Assembly: GCA_024244665.1 (NCBI GenBank)
Contig: JAAEOI010000317.1
Coordinates: 1-38,277 of the forward strand
Source: Bacteroidota bacterium
GTDB lineage: Bacteria; Bacteroidota; Bacteroidia; Bacteroidales; GCA-2748055
Length of the DNA stretch: 38,277 nucleotides
Direction of reading: 5' to 3'
Part shown: positions 31,827 through 38,277 of the stretch, piece after piece
How the letters are laid out: each line of letters begins with the position of its first letter
Numbering within the stretch: the stretch's first letter is position 1
The notes under the pieces: model-generated
The model's database searches: none
Told to the model about the DNA's origin: nothing
Seen by the model: the letters and a program-made list of their open reading frames with translations, nothing else
Position numbers and translations under genes: made by a program

Positions 31827-33374
31827 CTATTGGCAACTGGTTGATACAATAAGGTTCGGAACATGTGACTTACAGAGCATTATGGTTGAGTTGTATACTT
31901 GTAGTACCCACCTGTGATATTCTTCAGCAGTAATAATGTCATCCTTCAACTTGTCGCATTCAATTGATTCGGCAGGATAGAAGTAGTCAATAAAGATATC
32001 GTCGTAATAATTCGATCTGGGAAATAACTCAAGGCTATACAAGACCTGTGATGAAACCATAGTTTCTCCTTCATACATAAACTTAATCGCATTTTGGATT
32101 CTCATCAATAACATTGACACCATATGGACGTTCGTCCCTGCAGATGCAATATCATCCAGGATCTTGAGATCTTTTGCATTAAAGGCTAAACCAAACCATG
32201 TATCGAACAAAGACTCTGGCATCTTAAACACCAGCTTTTGCTGGACGTAAATCATTCCCCGGATTCCAATCAGTTGTCCCCATCCGAGTGCATCTCCCAA
32301 ATTATCGAGTGTTCCCTGGGTAATTTCAACCAGCCTGCCAAGGTCGCTTGTAGTACCAAGTTTATCCAGGTTCTCGCTGTGGAGGGAGCTAACATAATAA
32401 CCGAAGAATTTTTCCTTAAGCTCCTGGAAGGGTATCAACTCCAGGTTTGTATCTACATATGCGAGTTTATAATAGAGATAATACTGTACATTATCAACAG
32501 GATTATTACTACTACTTACATGATAGAAGTTTAGTTCTGGATCATATAGGTAACCATCAGTATTTATGGAAGAACCATCTTGTGTAGATGTTACAACAAC
32601 GAACGGACCAGCAAATACAGCAGAGCCCGTGGTAATATTGTTGTTGGTAGTGAACTCACCGTCCAGATACATGAACATTGGTATTTCCCCATGAATTGAA
32701 GACGTTCCGGAAGTAACAAATATTTTCTGCCTGCAATTGTAAACCAGGTCATACAATAAGCCTTTAACTGTATCATTAAACTGGTTATTTCCTTCTGCAT
32801 GTGTATTGATTACCGCAATATCAATACTAAAAGACGTTTCGCCCACTACTGCCCCGGATATTTCACCAGGCAGTTCAATGGTATCGGCAGGGGCAGCTAA
32901 CATCCTACCTGACAAAACCAGGTCTGCATAACCATTGGAATACATTGAGCCATTCATCATGGAATAATTATACAAGACTTCTATGTTCTGATCCCCTTTG
33001 AAATTACTCATGTAAGCCTTTTTCAAGGCCTGGAACAGAATTTCGTATTGAAGGACCAATTCCACAAGAGCCTCGGCATTCCATATCTTCTGATCACCAT
33101 TAGATCCGTGATATTCCGCTTCCATCTCCTCCATAGTCTCCTCAAACTGTTCTTTGAGACTTTGATAAGCCTCCATATATTCAAGGTAATCGGCTCGCTC
33201 CTCTTCCGCCAGGTAGAATAAGCCAGTCGCATTCACAGTAACAGGTATCGGGATCCTATATGTGAGATCAGTCATGTTCATGTAGGGAAGATCCTGTGTC
33301 TGGCAGGGTATTGACCACCCTCCGAAAAAAGACATGATGAGAACAAGTCTTATTGTCAGGTTTCGCATGATCAT
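31827..33374 (-). CDS. Exported protein of unknown function, first gene of a pair
   Basis: The product is 515 residues from the ATG at 33374 (MIMRNLTIRLVLIMSFFGG); an ATG at 33368 is nearly as good. The signal peptide ends near SIPCQTQ, so it may be cleaved or lipid-anchored. A helical, acidic stretch follows (about 50-105, EERADYLEYMEAYQSLKEQF, EETMEEMEAEY) with coiled-coil character. A central beta-rich part comes next (LVLSGRMLAAPADTIELPG, GEIPMFMYLDGEFTTNNN), then a helical C-terminal part. I do not recognise the family. The stretch upstream of its start to 33715 holds no gene I can support; it is AT-rich and probably carries divergent promoters for this pair and the FISUMP gene. Confidence 0.65.
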   Translation of the reverse strand: MIMRNLTIRLVLIMSFFGGWSIPCQTQDLPYMNMTDLTYRIPIPVTVNATGLFYLAEEERADYLEYMEAYQSLKEQFEETMEEMEAEYHGSNGDQKIWNAEALVELVLQYEILFQALKKAYMSNFKGDQNIEVLYNYSMMNGSMYSNGYADLVLSGRMLAAPADTIELPGEISGAVVGETSFSIDIAVINTHAEGNNQFNDTVKGLLYDLVYNCRQKIFVTSGTSSIHGEIPMFMYLDGEFTTNNNITTGSAVFAGPFVVVTSTQDGSSINTDGYLYDPELNFYHVSSSNNPVDNVQYYLYYKLAYVDTNLELIPFQELKEKFFGYYVSSLHSENLDKLGTTSDLGRLVEITQGTLDNLGDALGWGQLIGIRGMIYVQQKLVFKMPESLFDTWFGLAFNAKDLKILDDIASAGTNVHMVSMLLMRIQNAIKFMYEGETMVSSQVLYSLELFPRSNYYDDIFIDYFYPAESIECDKLKDDIITAEEYHRWVLQVYNSTIMLCKSHVPNLIVSTSCQ

Positions 33375-33415
33375 GAATTTTGTTGCTTTCTTGCTATAAG
33401 TTATGCAATTTTTCA

Positions 33416-33715
33416 ATCATTTCCAGATTTTTACGAAAGAATTTGCAAGTGCTACATACCGGGAGAAGAGAGCTCCTTTGCTATTGCTTTTCACTTATAC
33501 GCAGATTTTTTTCCTTTCATTTAATACTAATTACCGCTCATGAACCTACCCCGATAAAGTGGACGGCAAAGTAATTCTACTGAATTATACAATACGAAAA
33601 TGATACTTGGGATACTTTATCAAATATGCTGTATGATCGATTTGTCACTCGGGATTCACTTCGCCACACAATCTTGATTTTCTGTTTAGATTCCCGTAAC
33701 TTGCTGTAAATAAAT
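33416..33715. other. Divergent intergenic region without a recognised element
   Basis: About 300 bp of AT-rich DNA separate the divergent exported pair and the FISUMP gene. Short frames here look random. No TAnnTTTG box with good spacing, hairpin-T-run or riboswitch was found. Confidence 0.5.
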
Positions 33716-34339
33716 ATGAAAATATTTGTCATGAGATTGAATAAAAAATATTTGACTTTAGTATTCGTTTTTTGTGCTGCAGTTTGTACATTCTCATATT
33801 CCCAGGAAACTGGTTCTTTTACCGATAGCAGGGATGGCCATGAATACAAAATCGTAAAAATTGGGGATCAGTGGTGGATGAGTGAAAATATGGCTTATAA
33901 AACCGACAGTGATTGTTGGGTTTATGAGGGTATTGAAGGATATGCAGAGACCTATGGTTATCTCTATTCGTGGGAAGCAGCCAAAGATGTATGTCCTGAT
34001 GGATGGCACCTTCCAACTGATGCTGAATTTGTTATACTTTGGGGATTTCTGGGAGGATCCGAGACAGATGGAGGTAAATTAAAAGAAACCGGAACAGATC
34101 ATTGGAATAGTCCAAATACAGGGGCCACAAATTCCAGTGGATTCACGGCCTTATCCAGCGGAACAAGTGGTGATAATGAACATAAAATGTATTTAGGAAT
34201 AATAACTTATTTCTGGACTTCAGAAGACCTTGATGACGATACAGGGGATTCATGGGCATTATATTCAGCCATAGCAGAATTTACTCGATACGGCCTGCCA
34301 AAGGGAGACGGTGTTTCGGTTCGCTGTCTTAAGGATTAG
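33716..34339 (+). CDS. FISUMP-domain secreted protein
   Basis: The 207-residue product has a signal peptide (about 8-28, KYLTLVFVFCAAVCTFSYS). A single FISUMP (Fibrobacter succinogenes major paralogous) domain follows: DSRDGHEYKIVKIGDQWWMS, ENMAYKTDS, YGYLYSWEAAKDVCPDGWHL, the LPTDAEF segment and a C-terminal VSVRCLKD. The domain is common in secreted Bacteroidota and Fibrobacter proteins and is of unknown function, perhaps surface adhesion or binding. The start may be 33716 or the ATG five codons on. It ends at TAG 34337; the same frame then stays open for 51 more codons (see the next entry). Confidence 0.9.
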   Translation: MKIFVMRLNKKYLTLVFVFCAAVCTFSYSQETGSFTDSRDGHEYKIVKIGDQWWMSENMAYKTDSDCWVYEGIEGYAETYGYLYSWEAAKDVCPDGWHLPTDAEFVILWGFLGGSETDGGKLKETGTDHWNSPNTGATNSSGFTALSSGTSGDNEHKMYLGIITYFWTSEDLDDDTGDSWALYSAIAEFTRYGLPKGDGVSVRCLKD

Positions 34340-34495
34340 AGGTCATCCTCCGATATCTCAATCATAACAAGCGGTGTTCCCGCCGATTGGGTGGAACCAA
34401 TGCAAAAGCATGGATATACCACCATCGAAAAGCTTAAAGCGTTTGAAAAGCCCAGGTTCAAACTCCGGGTTGTTTCGTCTTCCAATTGTCCTTGA
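34340..34495 (+). pseudogene. Fragment downstream of the FISUMP stop
   Basis: In the same frame as the FISUMP gene, directly after its TAG, the sequence reads ISIITSGVPADWVEPMQKHG and YTTIEKLKAF before losing coherence and stopping at 34493. It resembles a helical HhH-like C-terminal segment seen in several Bacteroidota proteins, but the parent cannot be named. It may be a remnant joined to the region, or read-through sequence. Confidence 0.3.
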
Positions 34496-34528
34496 AGCCT
34501 TTCCCTTTTTTGAAGCCTTTCCCTTTTT
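34493..34528. repeat. 18-bp perfect tandem duplication
   Basis: TGAAGCCTTTCCCTTTTT occurs twice head to tail at 34493-34510 and 34511-34528. Both copies are perfect and contain a T-run. Confidence 0.8.
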
Positions 34529-34652
34529 TGGACATACCAATTTCAAACATATTCCCATATTTGACCCCTCCCTTGTTTTCGGTCATCGCAGGATGTCAGG
34601 ATAATCAGAACTGCCAGGGCAATCCATATATTTCATTTCAGGGGACAACATT

Positions 34653-34686
34653 GAAGAACCTCGGAGCAGAGCTCCGAGGAATCTTC
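34653..34686. repeat. REP-like palindrome A
   Basis: The inner stem CCTCGGAGC / GCTCCGAGG is perfect at 9 bp around an AGA loop. It is enclosed by an outer stem GAAGA / TCTTC. The architecture matches palindrome B 24 bp downstream, with a different stem sequence. Confidence 0.75.
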
Positions 34687-34709
34687 GATCCAAATATAAT
34701 TTTAAAGGT

Positions 34710-34750
34710 GCTCGCTTACCCCGAAGTAGAACTTCGGGGAATGCGCGAGC
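34710..34750. repeat. REP-like palindrome B
   Basis: The outer stem GCTCGC / GCGAGC encloses a 9-bp perfect inner stem CCCCGAAGT / ACTTCGGGG with the loop AGA. It shares loop, inner stem length and flanking layout with palindrome A. A spurious open frame of about 100 codons crosses both; it is not a gene. Confidence 0.75.
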
Positions 34751-34896
34751 GGGATTCAAAGATTAGATGTTCACGGTTATTCGATTTGAGAATTCTGCCC
34801 TGAAGATAACATGTTAACAAAAAGAATTTTCGCACTGAGAAAGCTATAAGTGAATCTACTACATTTATTCAGAGGATAATAGTTATATTTTTTATC

Positions 34897-35583
34897 ATGT
34901 CCGCATCGACCAGATATATATACTTGCACTTAACTATTATAGCTCTTTTATCTGCCCAATCAGCCTATTCCCAAAGTTTTCAACCCCAGATTCGCCTCTC
35001 TTTTGGTGGAGGAATGATTATAAGTGATTTTGATATTAGTAAAGGGACACCGGGAGTTTCACTGATGGGAGCTGCAAATTACCAGTGGTCCAAGAACCTG
35101 AGGGCAGGAATCAACCTTGGATATCATAAAGTGGTTGGATCTGACGATGGGACCTCTGATTCAAATGGTGGGTATTCATTCAATAGCCGACTTTTCGAAG
35201 CTATAGGACGTTTTGAATATGTCTTTACCTTTGCTGAGTATCCCATAAGAAAGTGGAGCCAGAAACTTCATCCGTTCATATATTCAGGAGCGGGAATCCT
35301 TCAGGCTCAGTCCGATCTTTACCATAATTCCACAGGCCAGAAGATTGATACAGGTCCGGAATACAAAACGGTTACCCCTGTTCTAAGTGGAGGGGCAGGC
35401 ATATATATTAAAATCAATAGCCTTTGGTTCTTATGTTTTGAGGGGGGGGCTAATCTTTCCTCCTCAGAATCTCTTGAGAGTTATTCCAATGAAGCTTTCT
35501 CTTCGTCAAAGGATATGTACTATTGCCTAATTGTTCGCTTAATATGGAGTGAACCTCTTGGATTTTCCCGATGCTTTTTTTAG
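34897..35583 (+). CDS. Outer-membrane beta-barrel protein (porin-like)
   Basis: The 228-residue product has a signal peptide (about 1-25, LTIIALLSAQSAYSQ). Barrel strands follow (IRLSFGGGMIISDFDIS, LRAGINLGYHKVVG, YSGAGILQAQS, LSGGAGIYIKINSLWFL), in the style of small 8- to 10-strand OmpA/OmpW-like barrels. The function is unknown. It is probably complete. The 557-bp gap upstream contains only the fragment, tandem duplication and palindromes, and no clear promoter was found. Confidence 0.7.
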   Translation: MSASTRYIYLHLTIIALLSAQSAYSQSFQPQIRLSFGGGMIISDFDISKGTPGVSLMGAANYQWSKNLRAGINLGYHKVVGSDDGTSDSNGGYSFNSRLFEAIGRFEYVFTFAEYPIRKWSQKLHPFIYSGAGILQAQSDLYHNSTGQKIDTGPEYKTVTPVLSGGAGIYIKINSLWFLCFEGGANLSSSESLESYSNEAFSSSKDMYYCLIVRLIWSEPLGFSRCFF

Positions 35584-35742
35584 TTACAAACTCAAAAGGA
35601 ACCTCCTTTTAGCTCGACCTCTCCTCCTTCCAGAAAGGAGTCTATTTGATCACAGTCAGATCGAATGGGCAAGTGGAAAAACCAAAAGGGTTGACCATCC
35701 TTCGCCGGAATGATGTGTGCTTTGATAGCTTCAGAATACTAG

Positions 35743-36027
35743 TGTCATGTCCAGCCTCTAATTTCGGGTATAGACGTTTTAGCTTTATATGTCAATGGAA
35801 AAGAGAACATTCCGAAAAAAAAGAGGCTTGAGATCCTGAAAGAGGCCACTGCCCAGTATGGCTACACGGATCCATTACCAACCTGTCCCCCAGGGGTTTT
35901 CCGGGACATGTGGGAGGAAGGCAATATCAATCGTGAGGTGCTGAAAAACAAAAAAGTGAAATTCCGACTGAATATCCCTTATCAGCAACTATCGGCCAAT
36001 ATAAACCTCAGGGAAGTTTCTTGCTGA
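35743..36027 (+). pseudogene. Gene fragment without a start codon
   Basis: After a TAG the frame reads LISGIDVLALYVNGKENIPK, then EATAQYGYTDPLPTCPPGVF, RDMWEEGNINREVLKNKKV and KFRLNIPYQQLSANINL to a stop. It has natural composition, with charged helices and a Cys-Pro-Pro pair, so it is probably the C-terminal part of a lost gene. I do not recognise the family. The stretch from 35584 to 35742 shows nothing I can support. Confidence 0.4.
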
Positions 36028-36122
36028 TACAATATTATGAAGAAAAATGGCTACTATTGAAGTTGAAAATCAAATTGTCCGAATAATAGAGGGCTTAACC
36101 AGTTTATAACAAAAGAGCTATC

Positions 36123-36299
36123 ATGGAAATTAAAGAACTTGTACTGGAGACTATGAAGAAAGCCGGAGAACCAGTGAATGCAGGGAAAATAACTGAAATC
36201 TCGGGCCTGGAACGCAAGGAGGTGGACAAGGCAATGAAGAAACTTAAAGCTGAAGGAGCTATTGTTTCTCCGAAAGTGTGTTTCTGGGAACCCAAGTAA
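36123..36299 (+). CDS. Very small winged-helix-like protein
   Basis: The 58-residue product reads [40 protein letters not shown] and [18 protein letters not shown], the pattern of a minimal winged-helix DNA-binding domain (three helices and a wing). The last helix and wing ([17 protein letters not shown]) resemble the tail of lysS ([17 protein letters not shown]). It could be a stand-alone regulator or nucleoid protein. Start and stop codons are clean. It lies in a zone of gene fragments but is itself intact. Confidence 0.6.
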   Translation: MEIKELVLETMKKAGEPVNAGKITEISGLERKEVDKAMKKLKAEGAIVSPKVCFWEPK

Positions 36300-36307
36300 T
36301 TCATATG

Positions 36308-36338
36308 CCTCTTGAGCTCAGCTGGCAGAGCCTCCGCG
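36308..36338 (+). tRNA. tRNA-like 5' half (degenerate, not functional)
   Basis: GCCTCTT-GA is followed by a perfect D-arm: GCTC-AGCTGGCA-GAGC. This is the acceptor strand and D-arm layout of a tRNA, but no anticodon stem, T-arm or matching acceptor strand follows. It is probably a broken tRNA or a scar of recombination; chance cannot be excluded. Confidence 0.3.
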
Positions 36339-36420
36339 ATGGCTGACCGATTGAAACCAGTAGGGGAACCGTATATTTGCAGTATCGTGATAGGGCTCAT
36401 AATTGGGATGTTGGTACCAT

Positions 36421-36575
36421 TCAGGATTTCGAACACCACCTGTATTGTGTGTTGATCGCAATGTCATCACCCAGTCCGTTTTCGGCCATGGACCCAGGAA
36501 GAATAATGGATCCCGGCAGGCTCTTCAGGAACCATTTCCAACTGCTCTAAAGTCTTCCCCCCGGTTTCCTGAATT
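36421..36575 (-). pseudogene. Glycan-related gene fragments in two frames
   Basis: One frame reads IQETGGKTLEQLEMVPEE, resembling the end of an MFS sugar porter (PETKGKTLEEIE). Another reads SLPGSIILPGSMAENGLGDD, resembling the start of the sugar-binding part of GH2-like glycosidases. Both run on the minus strand just after the DUF1080 gene. They look like relics of a glycan-use operon, but the matches are short. Confidence 0.35.
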
Positions 36576-36584
36576 ATAAAAATA

Positions 36585-37283
36585 TTAAACTGGATCAGTC
36601 ATCTTGGTGATCGCTTTCAATTCCACCTTTCTGAACTCAACTTCTGAACCCTCTGCTTGTAATGCGATCTGCCCCTTTCCGGCTGTACAATTAAAGCCAT
36701 AGTTAACTAAAACTCCGTTTACCCACACCTTTATCTCGTTTCCTACAACTTCAATAAGCATGGTATTCCATTCACCTACCGGCTTCTCAGAATCGTCTGT
36801 AAGGTTTTTAATATTCCGGCCTTTCCCTTCGGTTATGCCCCAGTTTTCTTCCGGACCACGTCTTGTTTCCATATCGGGCACCGCAATATCTTCAACAATA
36901 CACCAGAAATCACCGGCATTATTATGTTCCATCTGCACCTCCATGGATTTGGGAAACATCCTGTAAAGTGCACGAGGTGTACTTGCATGAATCAAAACAC
37001 CGCAATTTCCGGGTGTTCCTGCAAAACGGTATTCAACTAACAAGCTGTAATTCTGAAATTCATCGTCGGTAATTAAATGTCCTCCAGGTGTTCCAAGACT
37101 TACCAGCATTCCATCCCGAACGATGAAAGGATTGAGGGTGTCAGAATTTGAATCCATGGCAGGAACATCAACATGCCATCCAGATAAATCTGATCCGTTG
37201 AAAAGGCTTTGCGGTTTTTGTTTTGAGTAATTGCAGGAGTAACAAGATAGTGCAATCAAAAGAATAATTAGTCTGGTCTTCAT
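36585..37283 (-). CDS. DUF1080 family lipoprotein (3-keto-disaccharide hydrolase-like)
   Basis: The 232-residue product has a lipobox signal peptide (MKTRLIILLIALSCYSC, Cys17). A DUF1080 jelly-roll domain follows: LFNGSDLSGWHVDVP, YSLLVEYRFAGTPGNCGVLI, MEVQMEHNNAGDFWCI, WNTMLIEVVGNEIKVWVNGV and IALQAEGSEVEFRKVEL. Related enzymes cleave 3-keto-glycosides in saccharide breakdown; the substrate here is unknown. The ATG at 37283 is chosen because it places the signal peptide at the N-terminus; the frame extends upstream without family similarity. Confidence 0.9.
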   Translation of the reverse strand: MKTRLIILLIALSCYSCNYSKQKPQSLFNGSDLSGWHVDVPAMDSNSDTLNPFIVRDGMLVSLGTPGGHLITDDEFQNYSLLVEYRFAGTPGNCGVLIHASTPRALYRMFPKSMEVQMEHNNAGDFWCIVEDIAVPDMETRRGPEENWGITEGKGRNIKNLTDDSEKPVGEWNTMLIEVVGNEIKVWVNGVLVNYGFNCTAGKGQIALQAEGSEVEFRKVELKAITKMTDPV

Positions 37284-37553
37284 GAAAGTGATTTTAATTG
37301 ATCTGATAATAATTGATACACTATTGCAATTTAAGTATTTCTCCCTTTCATTTATCATGCCTGAATCAGATAAGTTCTTGCTAATCAAAATACCTGACTC
37401 AGTGTACCTGATTTCATAACTTACTCGCTACAGCATTACCAGAGAGAACGGCCTTTCTGTCCGGTGTATAAAATACCGTTGATTGCATTACTGTTCCTTT
37501 TTGTACCTTGTCTGCTTTAGTAAATCAAGGTGCAAGTATAAAGACATTTGGAT

Positions 37554-38177
37554 ATGATGGAAGAGCACTGGAATAAAATATACAAAAGGACTGCATTTGA
37601 CCAACTTGGCTGGCATGAAAACAATCCTGAACCATCCCTTGAACTAATTAAGGACTGTAGTCTGAATAAGGATGCTGTCCTCTTAAATGTTGGTGCCGGT
37701 ACAACGACCCTGATTGATCATTTACTTGACATGGGATATGAAAATATCCTTATCAATGATATCAGCTCCACAGCCATTGATAACCTTCGATCCCGGTTAA
37801 GTAATGAGCAACTCAACAAAACCCGATGGATAATCGACGACCTGATAAATCCTGATAAGCTTCAAGACTTTGGATTTGTTGATCTCTGGCACGATCGTGC
37901 TGTATTGCATTTCTTTAATGATCCCAAAGAGCAAATCAAATATTTCAATTTACTTAAGAAGCTTGTCAGGAAGGGTGGCTTTGTGATCATTGCAGCATTT
38001 AATCTTAACGGAGCTGAGAAATGCAGTGGGCTCCCTGTTTTTAGATATGATAAAGCCATGCTACAGGAAAAAATGGGAGACGAATTTACGCTTTTGAGGA
38101 CCCTCGATTATACATATATCATGCCTTCCGGAAATTCCAGGGAATACATTTATACTTTGTTTAAAAGAAGGATTTAG
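37554..38177 (+). CDS. Class I SAM-dependent methyltransferase
   Basis: The 207-residue product has the SAM-binding motif I LLNVGAGTTTLIDHLL (about 43-58), the acidic end of strand 2 (ILINDISSTAI, about 65-75) and motif IV-like FVDLWHDRAVLHFF. The KGGFVIIAAFN segment is the usual post-motif strand. The acceptor is unknown. Start ATG 37554 or 37557 are equivalent (MM); an upstream TTG at 37548 is less likely. It is probably transcribed alone, as a palindromic terminator follows. Confidence 0.85.
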   Translation: MMEEHWNKIYKRTAFDQLGWHENNPEPSLELIKDCSLNKDAVLLNVGAGTTTLIDHLLDMGYENILINDISSTAIDNLRSRLSNEQLNKTRWIIDDLINPDKLQDFGFVDLWHDRAVLHFFNDPKEQIKYFNLLKKLVRKGGFVIIAAFNLNGAEKCSGLPVFRYDKAMLQEKMGDEFTLLRTLDYTYIMPSGNSREYIYTLFKRRI

Positions 38178-38181
38178 ACAG

Positions 38182-38211
38182 ATTATTCTTGGTGCATGCA
38201 TCAAGAATAAT
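38182..38211 (+). terminator. Long inverted repeat after the methyltransferase gene
   Basis: The outer arms ATTATTCTTG and CAAGAATAAT are a perfect 10-bp match. The inner TGCATGCA continues the symmetry with one mismatch, so 30 bases form a near-perfect palindrome 5 bases after the stop. There is no T-run beyond the stem, so it could also be a protein site. Confidence 0.55.
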
Positions 38212-38277
38212 GCAATCCATACACAAATGGTAAAGTATGCCGAGTGCCATAAAAGAAACCCAAATCCCCAATCGCTG

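Noticed and set aside
34486..34803. 105-codon frame across the REP-like palindromes
   Set aside because: It consists of the tandem duplication and hairpins in translation, with no coding character.

Overview
The window looks like a chromosome segment of a Bacteroidota bacterium, probably Bacteroidales or Marinilabiliales. The reasons are taxon-typical families (DUF5916 barrel protein, DUF4249 lipoprotein, FecI/FecR/TonB-receptor set with STN and DUF4974 domains, FISUMP protein, exported helix-hairpin-helix protein), many lipobox exporters, and promoter-like TAnnTTTG boxes upstream of housekeeping genes. No ribosomal RNA, intact tRNA, insertion sequence, phage gene or CRISPR array is visible.

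Layout. 1-5.5 kb: the start of a membrane protein (minus, cut by the window edge), a short GHMP-kinase-like protein, two orphan lipoproteins and a DUF5916 outer-membrane protein flanked by heptanucleotide tandem repeats. 5.5-11.1 kb (minus strand): a surface-signalling operon of ECF sigma factor, FecR anti-sigma, STN-type TonB-dependent receptor and DUF4249 lipoprotein, preceded by the wreck of a macroglobulin/plug-type gene. 11.4-28.3 kb: a dense, GC-richer housekeeping block with plsC, topoisomerase IV (parE, parC) and shikimate kinase on plus; hpt, adk, obgE, a PAP2 phosphatase and lplA in a tight minus-strand run; purE with an outer-membrane protein and an HhH protein on plus; recJ on minus; lysS on plus. 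28.4-38.3 kb: a visibly AT-richer accessory block with a frameshifted GH29 fucosidase, an unrecognised two-gene exported cassette, a FISUMP protein, a small barrel protein, gene fragments, hairpin repeats, a tRNA-like 5' half, a tiny winged-helix protein, a DUF1080 lipoprotein and a methyltransferase.

How the genes work together. The sigma/FecR/receptor/DUF4249 operon is a standard trans-envelope signalling and uptake unit whose ligand cannot be read from sequence. parE-parC-aroK and hpt-adk-obgE-PAP2-lplA are compact growth operons; purE and hpt are divergent and both belong to purine metabolism. The accessory block resembles eroding glycan-use territory.

Most unusual signals: (1) one heptanucleotide repeat family occurs at three places, two flanking the DUF5916 gene and one inside lysS, where 21-bp super-units keep the frame and form a Ser/Thr/Gln/Asp linker to a winged-helix-like tail; (2) two neighbouring hairpins share one architecture with compensatory stem changes; (3) near-identical terminator elements bracket the broken fucosidase; (4) a paired exported cassette of unknown function.
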